This document shows, one piece after another, positions 1 to 6,376 of a DNA stretch of 39,275 nt. The position numbers and the translations under genes were made by a program. The notes beneath the pieces are model-generated. The model did not search any database. It was given only the letters and a program-made list of their open reading frames with translations, and was not told the origin of the DNA. The stretch spans positions 1 through 39,275 of the forward strand of contig DATDUW010000033.1 of assembly GCA_035290185.1 (NCBI GenBank), given 5' to 3'. Source of the DNA: DATDUW01 sp035290185. Its GTDB lineage: Bacteria; Patescibacteriota; Patescibacteriia; UBA9934; GWF2-40-263. Numbering within the stretch: position 1 is the stretch's first letter; every line of letters begins with the position of its first letter.

Positions 1-1
1 C

Positions 2-307
2 TCAGGTTCGACTCGTGCAGGGTCGGCCTTGCGGATCCGAGCTGTGGCTCCGCGTCCGCCTTCCTTCCTCCCGGAGTGACCCCCTGATCCCTTGGGACCC
101 TGCTTCTCTCTCGGGATCTTTCACCTTTGTCCTTTCTCGAAGCAGCTTCACCGTGCGTTTCTTCTCCTTTCGGGGGGACGGAGCGCACGGTATTTTGATT
201 TTTCGGGTATGACGATGTTTCCTCACGATCCCCTGCTTGCCTTTCTGTTTCCACGGGCTGAGCCATGCTACCAGTTGTTCCTTGAAGATGTCCTGTTTGG
301 TTGCCAT
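2..307 (-). CDS. Hypothetical protein; possible degraded integrase-type N-terminus
   Basis: The frame encodes 101 residues ending at a TGA two bases from the window edge. The first ~17 residues (MATKQDIFKEQLVAWLS) read like a natural protein start and remind me of the N-terminus of integrase/transposase proteins common in candidate-phyla genomes. This is from memory and was not tested. After about residue 24 the sequence becomes a run of Arg, Lys, Ser and Pro with no recognisable fold, and neither other minus-strand frame rescues the family. It may therefore be a frameshifted remnant or no gene at all. The ATG lies inside a short inverted repeat, and there is no Shine-Dalgarno sequence. Confidence 0.25.
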   Translation of the reverse strand: MATKQDIFKEQLVAWLSPWKQKGKQGIVRKHRHTRKIKIPCAPSPRKEKKRTVKLLRERTKVKDPEREAGSQGIRGSLREEGRRTRSHSSDPQGRPCTSRT

Positions 308-321
308 AGTCCTATGGCAAC
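300..321. repeat. Short inverted repeat over a start codon
   Basis: GTTGCCAT and ATGGCAAC form perfect 8-bp arms around a 6-base loop. The minus-strand ATG of the first ORF lies in the left arm (305-307), so a transcript from the right would fold its start codon into this stem. There is no T-run, so it is not a terminator. Confidence 0.5.
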
Positions 322-390
322 ACGGTAACCGAATTATGGCCCATCCGATCTACACTAGGGAACCATTTTTAATGGCCCATAACGGGACAA

Positions 391-420
391 TTGACCACCT
401 GAATGGGAATGGCATATAAT
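391..420 (+). promoter_or_regulatory. Sigma70-type promoter upstream of the tRNA-Tyr/tRNA-Thr pair
   Basis: TTGACC (391-396) and a perfect TATAAT (415-420) are separated by 18 bases. The first stable product downstream is tRNA-Tyr at 619, so the primary transcript would start near 427 and carry a ~190-nt leader. Confidence 0.6.
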
Positions 421-618
421 CCTCATCGCAAGACAATGTAAATCACCTGTGGAAGGGGCCGTCCGTGATGACGGGAAAAAACTTCAAAAAGGCGATTTTG
501 TTTCTAGCATGAGCCGAAAAACCTCATTTTGCCAGTTGGGGTCTGTACAGTCGGAGTGGAGAGGAGGGTCCTTTGAAGTTTTTGGGGAGCATAGGAGGAC
601 ACGAATCAAACTAAATAC
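421..618 (+). other. Unassigned leader between promoter and tRNA-Tyr
   Basis: About 200 bases hold no credible gene. The open frame here (449-751) runs through tRNA-Tyr and is rejected. A small hairpin, CCGTC-cgtgat-GACGG, lies near 459-474. I see no T-box specifier or antiterminator motif and no SRP, RNase P or tmRNA signature. It may be a processed leader or an unrecognised small RNA. Confidence 0.35.
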
Positions 619-704
619 GGGCAGGTACCGAAGCGGTCAAACGGGACAGACTGTAAATCTGTTGGCTTACGCCTTCGTAGGTTCGAATCCTACCCTGCCC
701 ACCA
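619..704 (+). tRNA. tRNA-Tyr (GTA)
   Basis: The acceptor stem GGGCAGG/CCTGCCC closes the molecule, followed by A and an encoded CCA (702-704). The anticodon stem ACAGA/TCTGT holds loop CTGTAAA with anticodon GTA at 653-655. The long variable arm is typical of bacterial tRNA-Tyr, and the T-arm carries GTTCGAATC. Confidence 0.95.
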
Positions 705-707
705 GTT

Positions 708-782
708 GCCGAAATAGCTCAGTGGTAGAGCAACGGTTTTGTAAACCGTAGGTCGTGGGTTCGAATCCCACTTTCGGCTCCA
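708..782 (+). tRNA. tRNA-Thr (TGT)
   Basis: Acceptor GCCGAAA pairs with TTTCGGC, followed by T and an encoded CCA. The anticodon stem ACGGT/ACCGT holds loop TTTGTAA with anticodon TGT. Only three bases separate it from tRNA-Tyr, so the two are almost certainly processed from one transcript. No terminator lies between it and rpmG. Confidence 0.95.
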
Positions 783-796
783 TCGGCCCGCGCGCG

Positions 797-825
797 TTGA
801 CGTCCAAAGACCGTCGTGTTAAGAT
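797..825 (+). promoter_or_regulatory. Promoter of rpmG
   Basis: TTGACG (797-802), a 17-base spacer and TAAGAT (820-825). Initiation near 832 leaves about 11 bases before the ATG at 843. An in-frame GTG at 816 falls inside the promoter and is therefore not the start. Confidence 0.6.
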
Positions 826-842
826 ACTGCCACAAAAAATAT

Positions 843-998
843 ATGTCTCAGGATAACATGATCAAACTGGAATGTACGGCCTGTCGTCGGGTCGGGTATC
901 GTTCCCGTAAGAATAAAAAGGTTCTTAAGCAACGATTAGAGTTGAGTAAATTTTGTCGCTGGTGCCGCAAACATCTTGCACATAAGGAGACAAAATAG
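843..998 (+). CDS. rpmG: 50S ribosomal protein L33
   Basis: This 51-residue basic protein of the large ribosomal subunit has the zinc-ribbon form of L33. CTAC and CRWC are the two CxxC pairs, flanking the conserved YRSRKNKK and RLELSKFC stretches. ATG 843 was chosen over GTG 816, which lies in the promoter, and over ATG 858, which would remove the MSQDN start that I associate with candidate-phyla L33. The mRNA leader would be only about 11 bases and no clear Shine-Dalgarno precedes the start. The gene follows two tRNAs and ends at a strong bidirectional terminator shared with hup. Confidence 0.93.
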   Translation: MSQDNMIKLECTACRRVGYRSRKNKKVLKQRLELSKFCRWCRKHLAHKETK

Positions 999-1013
999 AG
1001 CTGTTTTTAAAGA

Positions 1014-1044
1014 AAAAAAGACCGCCGAGAAGGCGGTCTTTTTT
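1014..1044. terminator. Bidirectional terminator between rpmG and hup
   Basis: Perfect 13-bp arms, AAAAAAGACCGCC and GGCGGTCTTTTTT, enclose loop GAGAA. T-runs occur on both strands, so it serves rpmG (+) and hup (-). Confidence 0.92.
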
Positions 1045-1055
1045 CTTCCTTTTGT

Positions 1056-1337
1056 TTAGAGGAGGGCGTCCTTGGCGGCTTTGGCAACGCGGAATTTGAC
1101 GACGGTCTTGGCTGGAATCTGGATGGATTGGCCAGTGGCCGGATTGCGGCCCATGCGAGCCGGTCGGTCGACTTTCACCAATTTTCCGAGTCCCGGGATC
1201 ACGAACTCGCCGTTCTTGCGTACCTCGCCATACGCAAGCTCGAGGATCTTATCCATGAATTCGCTGGCTTGTTTTTTGGACAAGCCGGTCGCATCAGCGA
1301 GAGCGGCCACGAGCTGACTCTTCGACATTTTGGCCAT
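1056..1337 (-). CDS. hup: HU-family nucleoid DNA-binding protein
   Basis: This 93-residue histone-like protein bends and compacts DNA as a dimer. The HU/IHF fold is clear: helices through 'SKKQASEFMDKILELA', then the DNA-binding beta arm containing GRNPATG, ending in VVKFRVAKAAKDALL. The frame stays open 14 residues further upstream, but that part is non-conserved and hydrophobic and overlaps the promoter, so ATG 1337 (MAKMSKSQLV) is taken as the start. It converges on rpmG across a shared terminator. Length and motif are normal for HU; IHF is less likely since no second subunit gene is seen. Confidence 0.93.
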   Translation of the reverse strand: MAKMSKSQLVAALADATGLSKKQASEFMDKILELAYGEVRKNGEFVIPGLGKLVKVDRPARMGRNPATGQSIQIPAKTVVKFRVAKAAKDALL

Positions 1338-1369
1338 AAGGATGGCATTAAAGAGTGAAACACAGCAAA

Positions 1370-1397
1370 AGTATAGCAATTTCCTTGGGGTTTGAAA
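1370..1397 (-). promoter_or_regulatory. Promoter of hup
   Basis: On the minus strand, TTTCAA (1397-1392), 16 bases, then TATACT (1375-1370). This predicts a leader of roughly 26 bases before ATG 1337. Confidence 0.5.
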
Positions 1398-1450
1398 GGG
1401 GGATGGGGATAACCCGTATTTTTTTCAAAAAAGCGAAGGAGGTTTTTCCC

Positions 1451-1479
1451 TTGAGAATCGTCCAGAGCCATGATACGAT
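1451..1479 (+). promoter_or_regulatory. Promoter of tRNA-Trp
   Basis: TTGAGA (1451-1456), 17 bases, then TACGAT (1474-1479). Transcription would begin only a few bases before the tRNA 5' end at 1490. Confidence 0.55.
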
Positions 1480-1489
1480 TTTGCCGCTT

Positions 1490-1563
1490 AGGGGCGTCGT
1501 TCAATGGTAGGACACCGGTCTCCAAAACCGGTAACGCGGGTTCGATTCCCTCCGCCCCTGCCA
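1490..1563 (+). tRNA. tRNA-Trp (CCA)
   Basis: Acceptor AGGGGCG/CGCCCCT, discriminator G, encoded CCA (1561-1563). The anticodon stem CCGGT/ACCGG holds loop CTCCAAA with anticodon CCA, which reads UGG only. That fits the use of TGA as a stop in this window. It stands alone between its own promoter and terminator, directly upstream of a probable acquired gene block. Confidence 0.95.
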
Positions 1564-1568
1564 AGAGG

Positions 1569-1607
1569 AAATCACGGCATCAAAAGTCGTGGTTTTTTCG
1601 TTTTTTT
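1569..1607 (+). terminator. Terminator of tRNA-Trp
   Basis: AAATCACG pairs with CGTGGTTT (one G-T pair) across an 11-base loop. It is followed by TTTTTTCGTTTTTTT. Confidence 0.75.
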
Positions 1608-1733
1608 CTTTTAAAGTTACGATTGTAAACAAATTTGATTCAAATACCCTGGAAATATAGGTGTATTGCTCCCTTTTAAATTTATTCCAAGTGTGATATA
1701 AATAAACCGTTGTTTGTTTATACCACACTGGAT

Positions 1734-3182
1734 ATGCGACAAGAAGCCCTCAATTACGTACAAAATCAGCTTGTTCGAGCCGAGGCCCGCCTAGAGGGCT
1801 ATCTTAAGAATCCCAAAGGAGCGAGGAATAATACTCGCAACATCATTGTAAAAATTCGCCAATATTACAAAGGGTTTCTAAGTGGAAAATCTGATCAGCG
1901 TTGGGTAATCATGCCGGGTCTACGCGGGGTCGGAAAAACAACCATCATGGCGCAAACCTACTTTGAGGTATTGGCCGAGTTCAAAAAGATGGACTTACCG
2001 AAAAGCCATGCGCTGTTTGTTTCGCTTGATGACGCAGTTGAAAACCTTGATCTTTCGCTTCGAGAAATCATTGAAGCGTATGAGGTAGTTTTAGGCGTAT
2101 CGTTTGAGAAGCAACAAAAGCCAATTCTGCTTTTCATTGACGAGGCACAGTATGACCCGAAGTGGGGCGTTGTTCTTAAAGCACTTTTTGATAAGTCCAA
2201 GCAGGTGTTTATCTTCTGTACCGGATCATCGGCTTTAGAACTGCGATCAAATCCGGATGTGGCTCGACGTTCAACGCTTGAACGTTTATATCCAATGAAC
2301 TTCACGGAATACGAGATGATTCACCACGGTATCGCTCCGGTGAAAGGATTAAAGGAAGAAATTCGAAGCGCGGTGTATGGACCCGCGTCCGTTGCCGAAT
2401 CGTTTGCGTTCCTCAAGTCCATTGAAAGCAAGATCGCTCAGTACTGGTCAAAGGTCGATGAGCTGGATATCAATCACTATCTTGAAATTGGCACCTTTCC
2501 TTTCGCTCTCAACTATCCAGACAAAAATCAGGTGTATGAGGCCCTCAATACGTTGATCGACAAAATTATCAACACGGACGTTCCTCGCATTGGGAGTTTG
2601 AGAATAGAAACGATTGCCATGATACGTCGGCTTCTCTATTTGCTTGCGGAGGCCAATGACACGCTAGCAGTTTCTAAACTCGCCGCCTTGATCGGAGCGA
2701 ATGGCACAACCCTTGCTGGCGCACTTGAGGTTTTGAAAGACGCCGAATGTCTCATCAAGATCCCTCCCTACGGTTCTGCTACAAGCTCCGTAAAGAAACC
2801 GACGAAGTACTGCTTCATGAGTCCTGCTCTTCGTGCTTCGCTTCTCTCGATTGCTGGATCAGATGGGACGATGGCCACTCGTCGCGGCAAGTATTGGGAG
2901 GACATTGTGGCATTGCATCTCTATCGAGAATTCGCCTCCAAACGTGCAGGAACGCTTCTTTACGATCCCTCCCAAGGTGGAGCTGACTTTATCCTTCAGA
3001 TGCTCAACGGTCAGGAGGTTGCGATTGAAGTTGGGAGTGGAGAAAAGGGTACAGCCCAAGTGGCGCAATCGATGAAGGATCGTGGTATCAACCGTGGTGT
3101 TGTCATTTCCTCGCGCGAGCTCTCGCTCTCTAAGGATGAAAAAGTTTTGTTGATTCCGTTTTCGTACTTCTTGTTGATGTAA
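1734..3182 (+). CDS. AAA-family ATPase of the DUF4143 type
   Basis: This 482-residue P-loop ATPase resembles the AAA_14/DUF4143 proteins often found in accessory regions; their cellular role is poorly defined. Walker A is GLRGVGKTT (about residues 64-72) and Walker B is ILLFIDEAQ (about 138-146), followed by a sensor-like FCTGSS. The middle carries a winged-helix-like segment. The C-terminus has a PD-(D/E)XK-like core, 'GGADFIL' then 'EVAIEVGSG', in which glycine replaces the usual lysine, so nuclease activity is doubtful. Start ATG 1734 is preferred to TTG 1710; TATAAA at 1697-1702 is a plausible -10 box. The following gene, qng1, may be co-transcribed. The position just downstream of a tRNA suggests acquisition, but I found no second att copy. 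Confidence 0.85.
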   Translation: MRQEALNYVQNQLVRAEARLEGYLKNPKGARNNTRNIIVKIRQYYKGFLSGKSDQRWVIMPGLRGVGKTTIMAQTYFEVLAEFKKMDLPKSHALFVSLDDAVENLDLSLREIIEAYEVVLGVSFEKQQKPILLFIDEAQYDPKWGVVLKALFDKSKQVFIFCTGSSALELRSNPDVARRSTLERLYPMNFTEYEMIHHGIAPVKGLKEEIRSAVYGPASVAESFAFLKSIESKIAQYWSKVDELDINHYLEIGTFPFALNYPDKNQVYEALNTLIDKIINTDVPRIGSLRIETIAMIRRLLYLLAEANDTLAVSKLAALIGANGTTLAGALEVLKDAECLIKIPPYGSATSSVKKPTKYCFMSPALRASLLSIAGSDGTMATRRGKYWEDIVALHLYREFASKRAGTLLYDPSQGGADFILQMLNGQEVAIEVGSGEKGTAQVAQSMKDRGINRGVVISSRELSLSKDEKVLLIPFSYFLLM

Positions 3183-3183
3183 T

Positions 3184-3267
3184 ATGACGCAAGCACAAGA
3201 GCCAGTTGAGGAAGATCGTGAAAATTTCGAGATCCTGAAGACCCTGACCTGCCAGCAAACAGTATGA
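3184..3267 (+). CDS. Possible 27-residue coupling peptide or gene remnant
   Basis: ATG 3184 lies one base after the ATPase stop, and its frame (MTQAQEPVEEDRENFEI...) ends at a TGA that overlaps the qng1 ATG as ATGA. The sequence is acidic and protein-like but too short to assign. It could be a leader peptide coupling translation of qng1 to the ATPase, or the start of a gene removed by deletion. No Shine-Dalgarno sequence is visible. Confidence 0.3.
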   Translation: MTQAQEPVEEDRENFEILKTLTCQQTV

Positions 3268-4220
3268 ACAAGATTTTAGACACAACAAAATTTGTCATGG
3301 AAAACTCTGAGTTGGTTCGGATAAATCACGAATGCCTTCTTGAATTTTCTAAAGGTTTTGACCACGGCAAGGCCGAACATTGGCTTAACGCCGCGCCTTT
3401 CAATTTTTCTCATTTCAGCGAAGACGATAAATTGCATTTTGTTATTCTTTTTAACGTGCTCAGTTTTTGTTACTGGGGCGAGCCAAAGTGGACCGTTGAA
3501 TATAAAGGTAAAGTCCACGATGGCGCGTGGGGAATGATTCTTGCGCTCGGACGCGGTATTGAGGAAGGCGCGACGCTTCTCGATTTTGATTTTTGTTCCA
3601 AAATCTCACAGGAGGAGCTGGCGCATATTTTCCGCGGTAATACGGAAATTCCCCTTTTAGAAGAACGATGGAAGATTTTGCGGGAAATAGGTTTGAATAT
3701 GAGCGCAAAGTTTGGCGGTAAAGCGAGGAACCTTATCGCCGAAGCGAAAGGCGACGCGCTAAAACTTTTGGAACGTATCGTGCAAAATTTCCCCTCATTT
3801 CTTGATGTATCGCCGTACAGAGATCAGCACGTTTATTTTTATAAACGAGCACAGTTGCTGGTTGCGGATATTTATCAGATTTTTAAAGGCAATGGTTTGG
3901 GAGAACTCAAAAACATAGATGCATTTACCGCATGTGCGGATTACAAACTCCCCCAAATACTTCGTAAGCTCGGCATCTTGGAGTACACAACGACGCTCGC
4001 CAAAAAGATAGATACGAAAACGGAAATTGTGCATAACTCATCCGAAGAAGTGGAGTTGCGTGCGAATACCATTTGGGCGGTTGAATTGATAAAGCAGGAC
4101 GTCAAAAAGCGCCGTCCGCAAATTATGTCGTTTGAAGTAAACGATCATTTATGGCTTGCTACGCAGGAAAAGTTTCCTGACGACAAGCCGTATCATCGAA
4201 CACGAACAACTGCGTACTAA
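3264..4220 (+). CDS. Queuosine salvage N-glycosylase (Qng1, DUF2419 family)
   Basis: This 318-residue protein matches the Qng1/DUF2419 queuosine-salvage family. Its studied members release queuine base from queuosine-5'-monophosphate so that a tRNA-guanine transglycosylase can reuse it. Landmarks seen: FCYWGEPKW (68-76), DGAWGMILALGRGIEEG (86-102), LLEERWKILREIG (131-143), KRAQLL (194-199) and ADYKLPQILRKLGILEY (225-241). The last contains the aspartate I take as the catalytic or base-contacting residue (D226). Length is close to eukaryotic and bacterial members. Its ATG overlaps the stop of a 27-codon frame. The family is patchy in bacteria, so its presence beside an AAA ATPase suggests horizontal transfer. 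Function is inferred from motifs recalled from the family. Confidence 0.85.
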   Translation: MNKILDTTKFVMENSELVRINHECLLEFSKGFDHGKAEHWLNAAPFNFSHFSEDDKLHFVILFNVLSFCYWGEPKWTVEYKGKVHDGAWGMILALGRGIEEGATLLDFDFCSKISQEELAHIFRGNTEIPLLEERWKILREIGLNMSAKFGGKARNLIAEAKGDALKLLERIVQNFPSFLDVSPYRDQHVYFYKRAQLLVADIYQIFKGNGLGELKNIDAFTACADYKLPQILRKLGILEYTTTLAKKIDTKTEIVHNSSEEVELRANTIWAVELIKQDVKKRRPQIMSFEVNDHLWLATQEKFPDDKPYHRTRTTAY

Positions 4221-4223
4221 AAT

Positions 4224-4829
4224 ATGAATGGACAACAGAGACCAAAAGTCGGTGTCGGGGGAATGATTTTGAAAGACGGGAAAGTATTACTCGGCAGATG
4301 CAAAGGTTCGCATGGCGAAGGCGAGTTTGCTTTTTATCAAAACCTAAAAAATTTTGGTGGTTTTTGTAGGGCTGTGCTAAAACGTCTGCATAGGAAATTC
4401 GTTTTCTTTTTTCTTTTTTTAGGACTCATTGGATCGGGCTGTGTCGTCTCTTTTTGGCAAAGTTCTCTCGACAAAGTAGAGGGGGTGATAGGGGTCGGTG
4501 GTTTTGGAGGAACCGAGTTAGGTTGTGTGATGGATGATGAGCCAGTGGGATCTCGCAGACCTTGTAATACGGGAGGGGTGGGAATGTTTGTCGACGCACA
4601 GGACGGTCGGCGAATCTGGTTAGATAAGTATCGGTGTGACGCTCAAGAGATTTTGATCAAACAACCAGGGGGGATCGTAAAAGAAGAATACGAAACATTC
4701 CGATGTACGGATAGTCTAGAACAAGGTCAGCGAATCATCGCATGGGGGGTGATTCGAAAAGAGCAGGGTTGGTCCATGGGGAAACAGACGGCTTTTTTAC
4801 AAATGGATGTTTCAAGGATTGAGAAGTGA
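4224..4829 (+). CDS. Chimeric ORF: truncated Nudix N-terminus joined to a membrane-anchored protein
   Basis: Residues 1 to about 36 are a textbook Nudix hydrolase beginning (VGVGGMILKDGKVLLGR...GEGEFAF). The match stops exactly where the PGGH and Nudix box should follow, so no catalytic part remains. From about base 4330 the frame continues as an unrelated protein: a basic segment, one transmembrane or signal-anchor helix (FVFFFLFLGLIGSGC), then a Gly-rich extracytoplasmic part with several cysteines. The second part may be a separate gene starting at GTG 4374 (residue 51), giving 151 residues. Only three bases separate it from qng1, so the Nudix gene was probably the third cistron before it was cut. 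No function is assigned to the membrane part. Confidence 0.6.
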   Translation: MNGQQRPKVGVGGMILKDGKVLLGRCKGSHGEGEFAFYQNLKNFGGFCRAVLKRLHRKFVFFFLFLGLIGSGCVVSFWQSSLDKVEGVIGVGGFGGTELGCVMDDEPVGSRRPCNTGGVGMFVDAQDGRRIWLDKYRCDAQEILIKQPGGIVKEEYETFRCTDSLEQGQRIIAWGVIRKEQGWSMGKQTAFLQMDVSRIEK

Positions 4830-5046
4830 GATAAATGCATTGATTATTTTCGTGGTCGCATCTTTTATCGTCGAGGGCCTGGTCGGTTATGGCTTGGAAA
4901 AAATCTCTATCCCTTTTCTTTGGGCTATGCGAGAAGGGTACGTCCATGATGCAGATGGGAACAATGAGGAAAGTGGACGGACAGTGGGTGAAAAAGGCAA
5001 TCAGATGATGGAGCACGGAAGCAGTATAATGCAGATGATGCCGTAG
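4807..5046 (+). CDS. Small membrane protein, unknown
   Basis: This 79-residue frame overlaps the end of the preceding ORF by 23 bases, which suggests translational coupling. It has one hydrophobic helix (about residues 10-30, IIFVVASFIVEGLVGYG) followed by a polar Met- and Glu-rich tail. I recognise no family. It converges with the gene ending at 5064, with no clear terminator in the 17-base gap. Moderate doubt remains that it is expressed. Confidence 0.4.
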   Translation: MFQGLRSEINALIIFVVASFIVEGLVGYGLEKISIPFLWAMREGYVHDADGNNEESGRTVGEKGNQMMEHGSSIMQMMP

Positions 5047-5063
5047 GGGTTCAAAAAGCCTGC

Positions 5064-5945
5064 CTATTTTTCTTGAATAAAATAGTTATCCATCGTGGCG
5101 TCCAGATAATCCAACCGCAGACCGGCATACCCGGCGTCTTGAATAGCTGGTCCTCCAACGGAACCGTCATCGGTAGCTTCGGCTGCAAGTTCCCATATCC
5201 CCACAGCTGAACGATCCATAAAGAGTTGAAGGCGAACGCGGCCGTCTTCCAGCGTTTGCACGACGCTCCGAAGACCAACCCATCTCTGGGTCGGGAGAAA
5301 ATTTGGGTTTTTTATTCGATCGTAGATCTGGCCGTTCGTTTCGAAAAAAGGGCGTTGATCCAGGGTAGAATAGGTCCCTTGATTTTTTTTCTTGATGACT
5401 GCAGAACCATCCACGCGGACTCCCGCGTAGTAGAGCGTTTCTTGGTCTTGATAACGGTTGAAGAGAAGAATGCCATCCGAGGCATCACGATCGAGACTGT
5501 CTGACAGATTGATTCGGTCAATTTTTACGTAAATTTCCTGAGAAAAATTTTTCCAAGCGTTGCGCGTCACGAGCCGAAAAATATTCTGCGGATGGAATCC
5601 TCCATCGGAATGTTCGCTGTTAAAAAGCGCAGAGCGTTTTTGCAGACGGCTGTTTTTTTCTTGCTCCCCGTGGAGAGTCATCCCCTTTCCATTTTTAAGA
5701 ATAAGGGCCCCTCCGGAAGAAAGCCACCAGAAACGGCTTGGACTTTCAATCATGGAAGACGAAGCGAGAAGGATACCTTCTTTTTTGAAGGTGTATCGGA
5801 AGGAATCGTTGGATTCCGCCGAGATCCAAGCCGGGGAGGGAATTTCCGGTTTGGCGGCCCGGGAAGGCGTGCGCAACAGAGAAGACGCCCCTCCGGCGGT
5901 TCCGAGAGTGATGAGGACAGAGAGGAGAAAGATTCTTTTTTTCAT
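5064..5945 (-). CDS. Secreted concanavalin-like (LamG/DUF1080-type) protein
   Basis: The protein has 293 residues. An N-terminal signal peptide (KKRIFLLSVLITLGTAGGA) is followed by a polar linker and a beta-rich domain (about 120-293). Features such as YYAGVRVDGSAVIKKKNQG, RWVGLRSVV and AGYAGLRLDYLDATMDNYFI fit concanavalin-like sugar-binding or lyase-associated folds. No catalytic motif can be named. A similar module is seen at the C-terminus of the deacetylase at 9246-10811, linking this protein to the neighbouring polysaccharide genes. ATG 5945 begins directly at the signal peptide. A TTGACA lies upstream on the minus strand (6004-5999), with a poor -10 (TAGGGT). Role inferred: binding or modifying the exopolysaccharide outside the membrane. 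Confidence 0.65.
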   Translation of the reverse strand: MKKRIFLLSVLITLGTAGGASSLLRTPSRAAKPEIPSPAWISAESNDSFRYTFKKEGILLASSSMIESPSRFWWLSSGGALILKNGKGMTLHGEQEKNSRLQKRSALFNSEHSDGGFHPQNIFRLVTRNAWKNFSQEIYVKIDRINLSDSLDRDASDGILLFNRYQDQETLYYAGVRVDGSAVIKKKNQGTYSTLDQRPFFETNGQIYDRIKNPNFLPTQRWVGLRSVVQTLEDGRVRLQLFMDRSAVGIWELAAEATDDGSVGGPAIQDAGYAGLRLDYLDATMDNYFIQEK

Positions 5946-6376
5946 GGGATGAAAAGAAAAGGGAGACTAGGATCACCCTAGCCGAATTTTTGCATTCATG
6001 TCAAGATGGAAATGGAGGTTGCAGATGAAGATGAATGATCCAATGGCTGGAAGATCCTCTGTTGTTCTCGGTTGTCCCTTTCTTTTATTCATTTTTTTAC
6101 GGGGCCCTTTGGGCGATGCAGGCTCTCCTCTCTGCCTGCATGTTGACGCTACGAAATTTCTTTCATTTTCCGGCATTTCGTCGTCAAACAATTTCTTCTT
6201 TTTGATGAGAGTCAAGCCTCGTCGTCCGAACAAAAAATCGCTTGCCTTTTTAAAAGGCGGCTCATAAAGGTCGGGGTACCGTCTTCGCATCATCCATTTT
6301 CATGAAGGCCTCCTTCTGATCGCCCTATCCAAACCCTTTTTCGGTTTTGGAATGTTCCTTATCCCGTATTTAATGG
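5946..6376. other. Divergent intergenic region of the polysaccharide block
   Basis: About 430 bases separate the minus-strand lectin-like gene from the plus-strand dehydrogenase. I see a minus-strand TTGACA-18-TAGGGT (6004-5975) with the small palindrome CTAGG-atcac-CCTAG over its -10 box. There is a perfect GCCTTTT/AAAAGGC repeat at 6244-6258, and a weak plus promoter TTTGGA-17-TATTTA near 6344-6372. Open frames on both strands (5998-6267, 5973-6293) lack family features. Confidence 0.4.

Noticed and set aside
449..751. Open frame of 100 codons on the plus strand
   Set aside because: It reads straight through tRNA-Tyr and into tRNA-Thr and has no protein-like features.
816..842. GTG 816 as the rpmG start
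   Set aside because: It lies between the -35 and -10 boxes of the rpmG promoter, and the extra nine residues are not part of L33.
5973..6293. Open frames on both strands between the lectin-like gene and the dehydrogenase
   Set aside because: They have no family, no ribosome-binding site and low-complexity composition.
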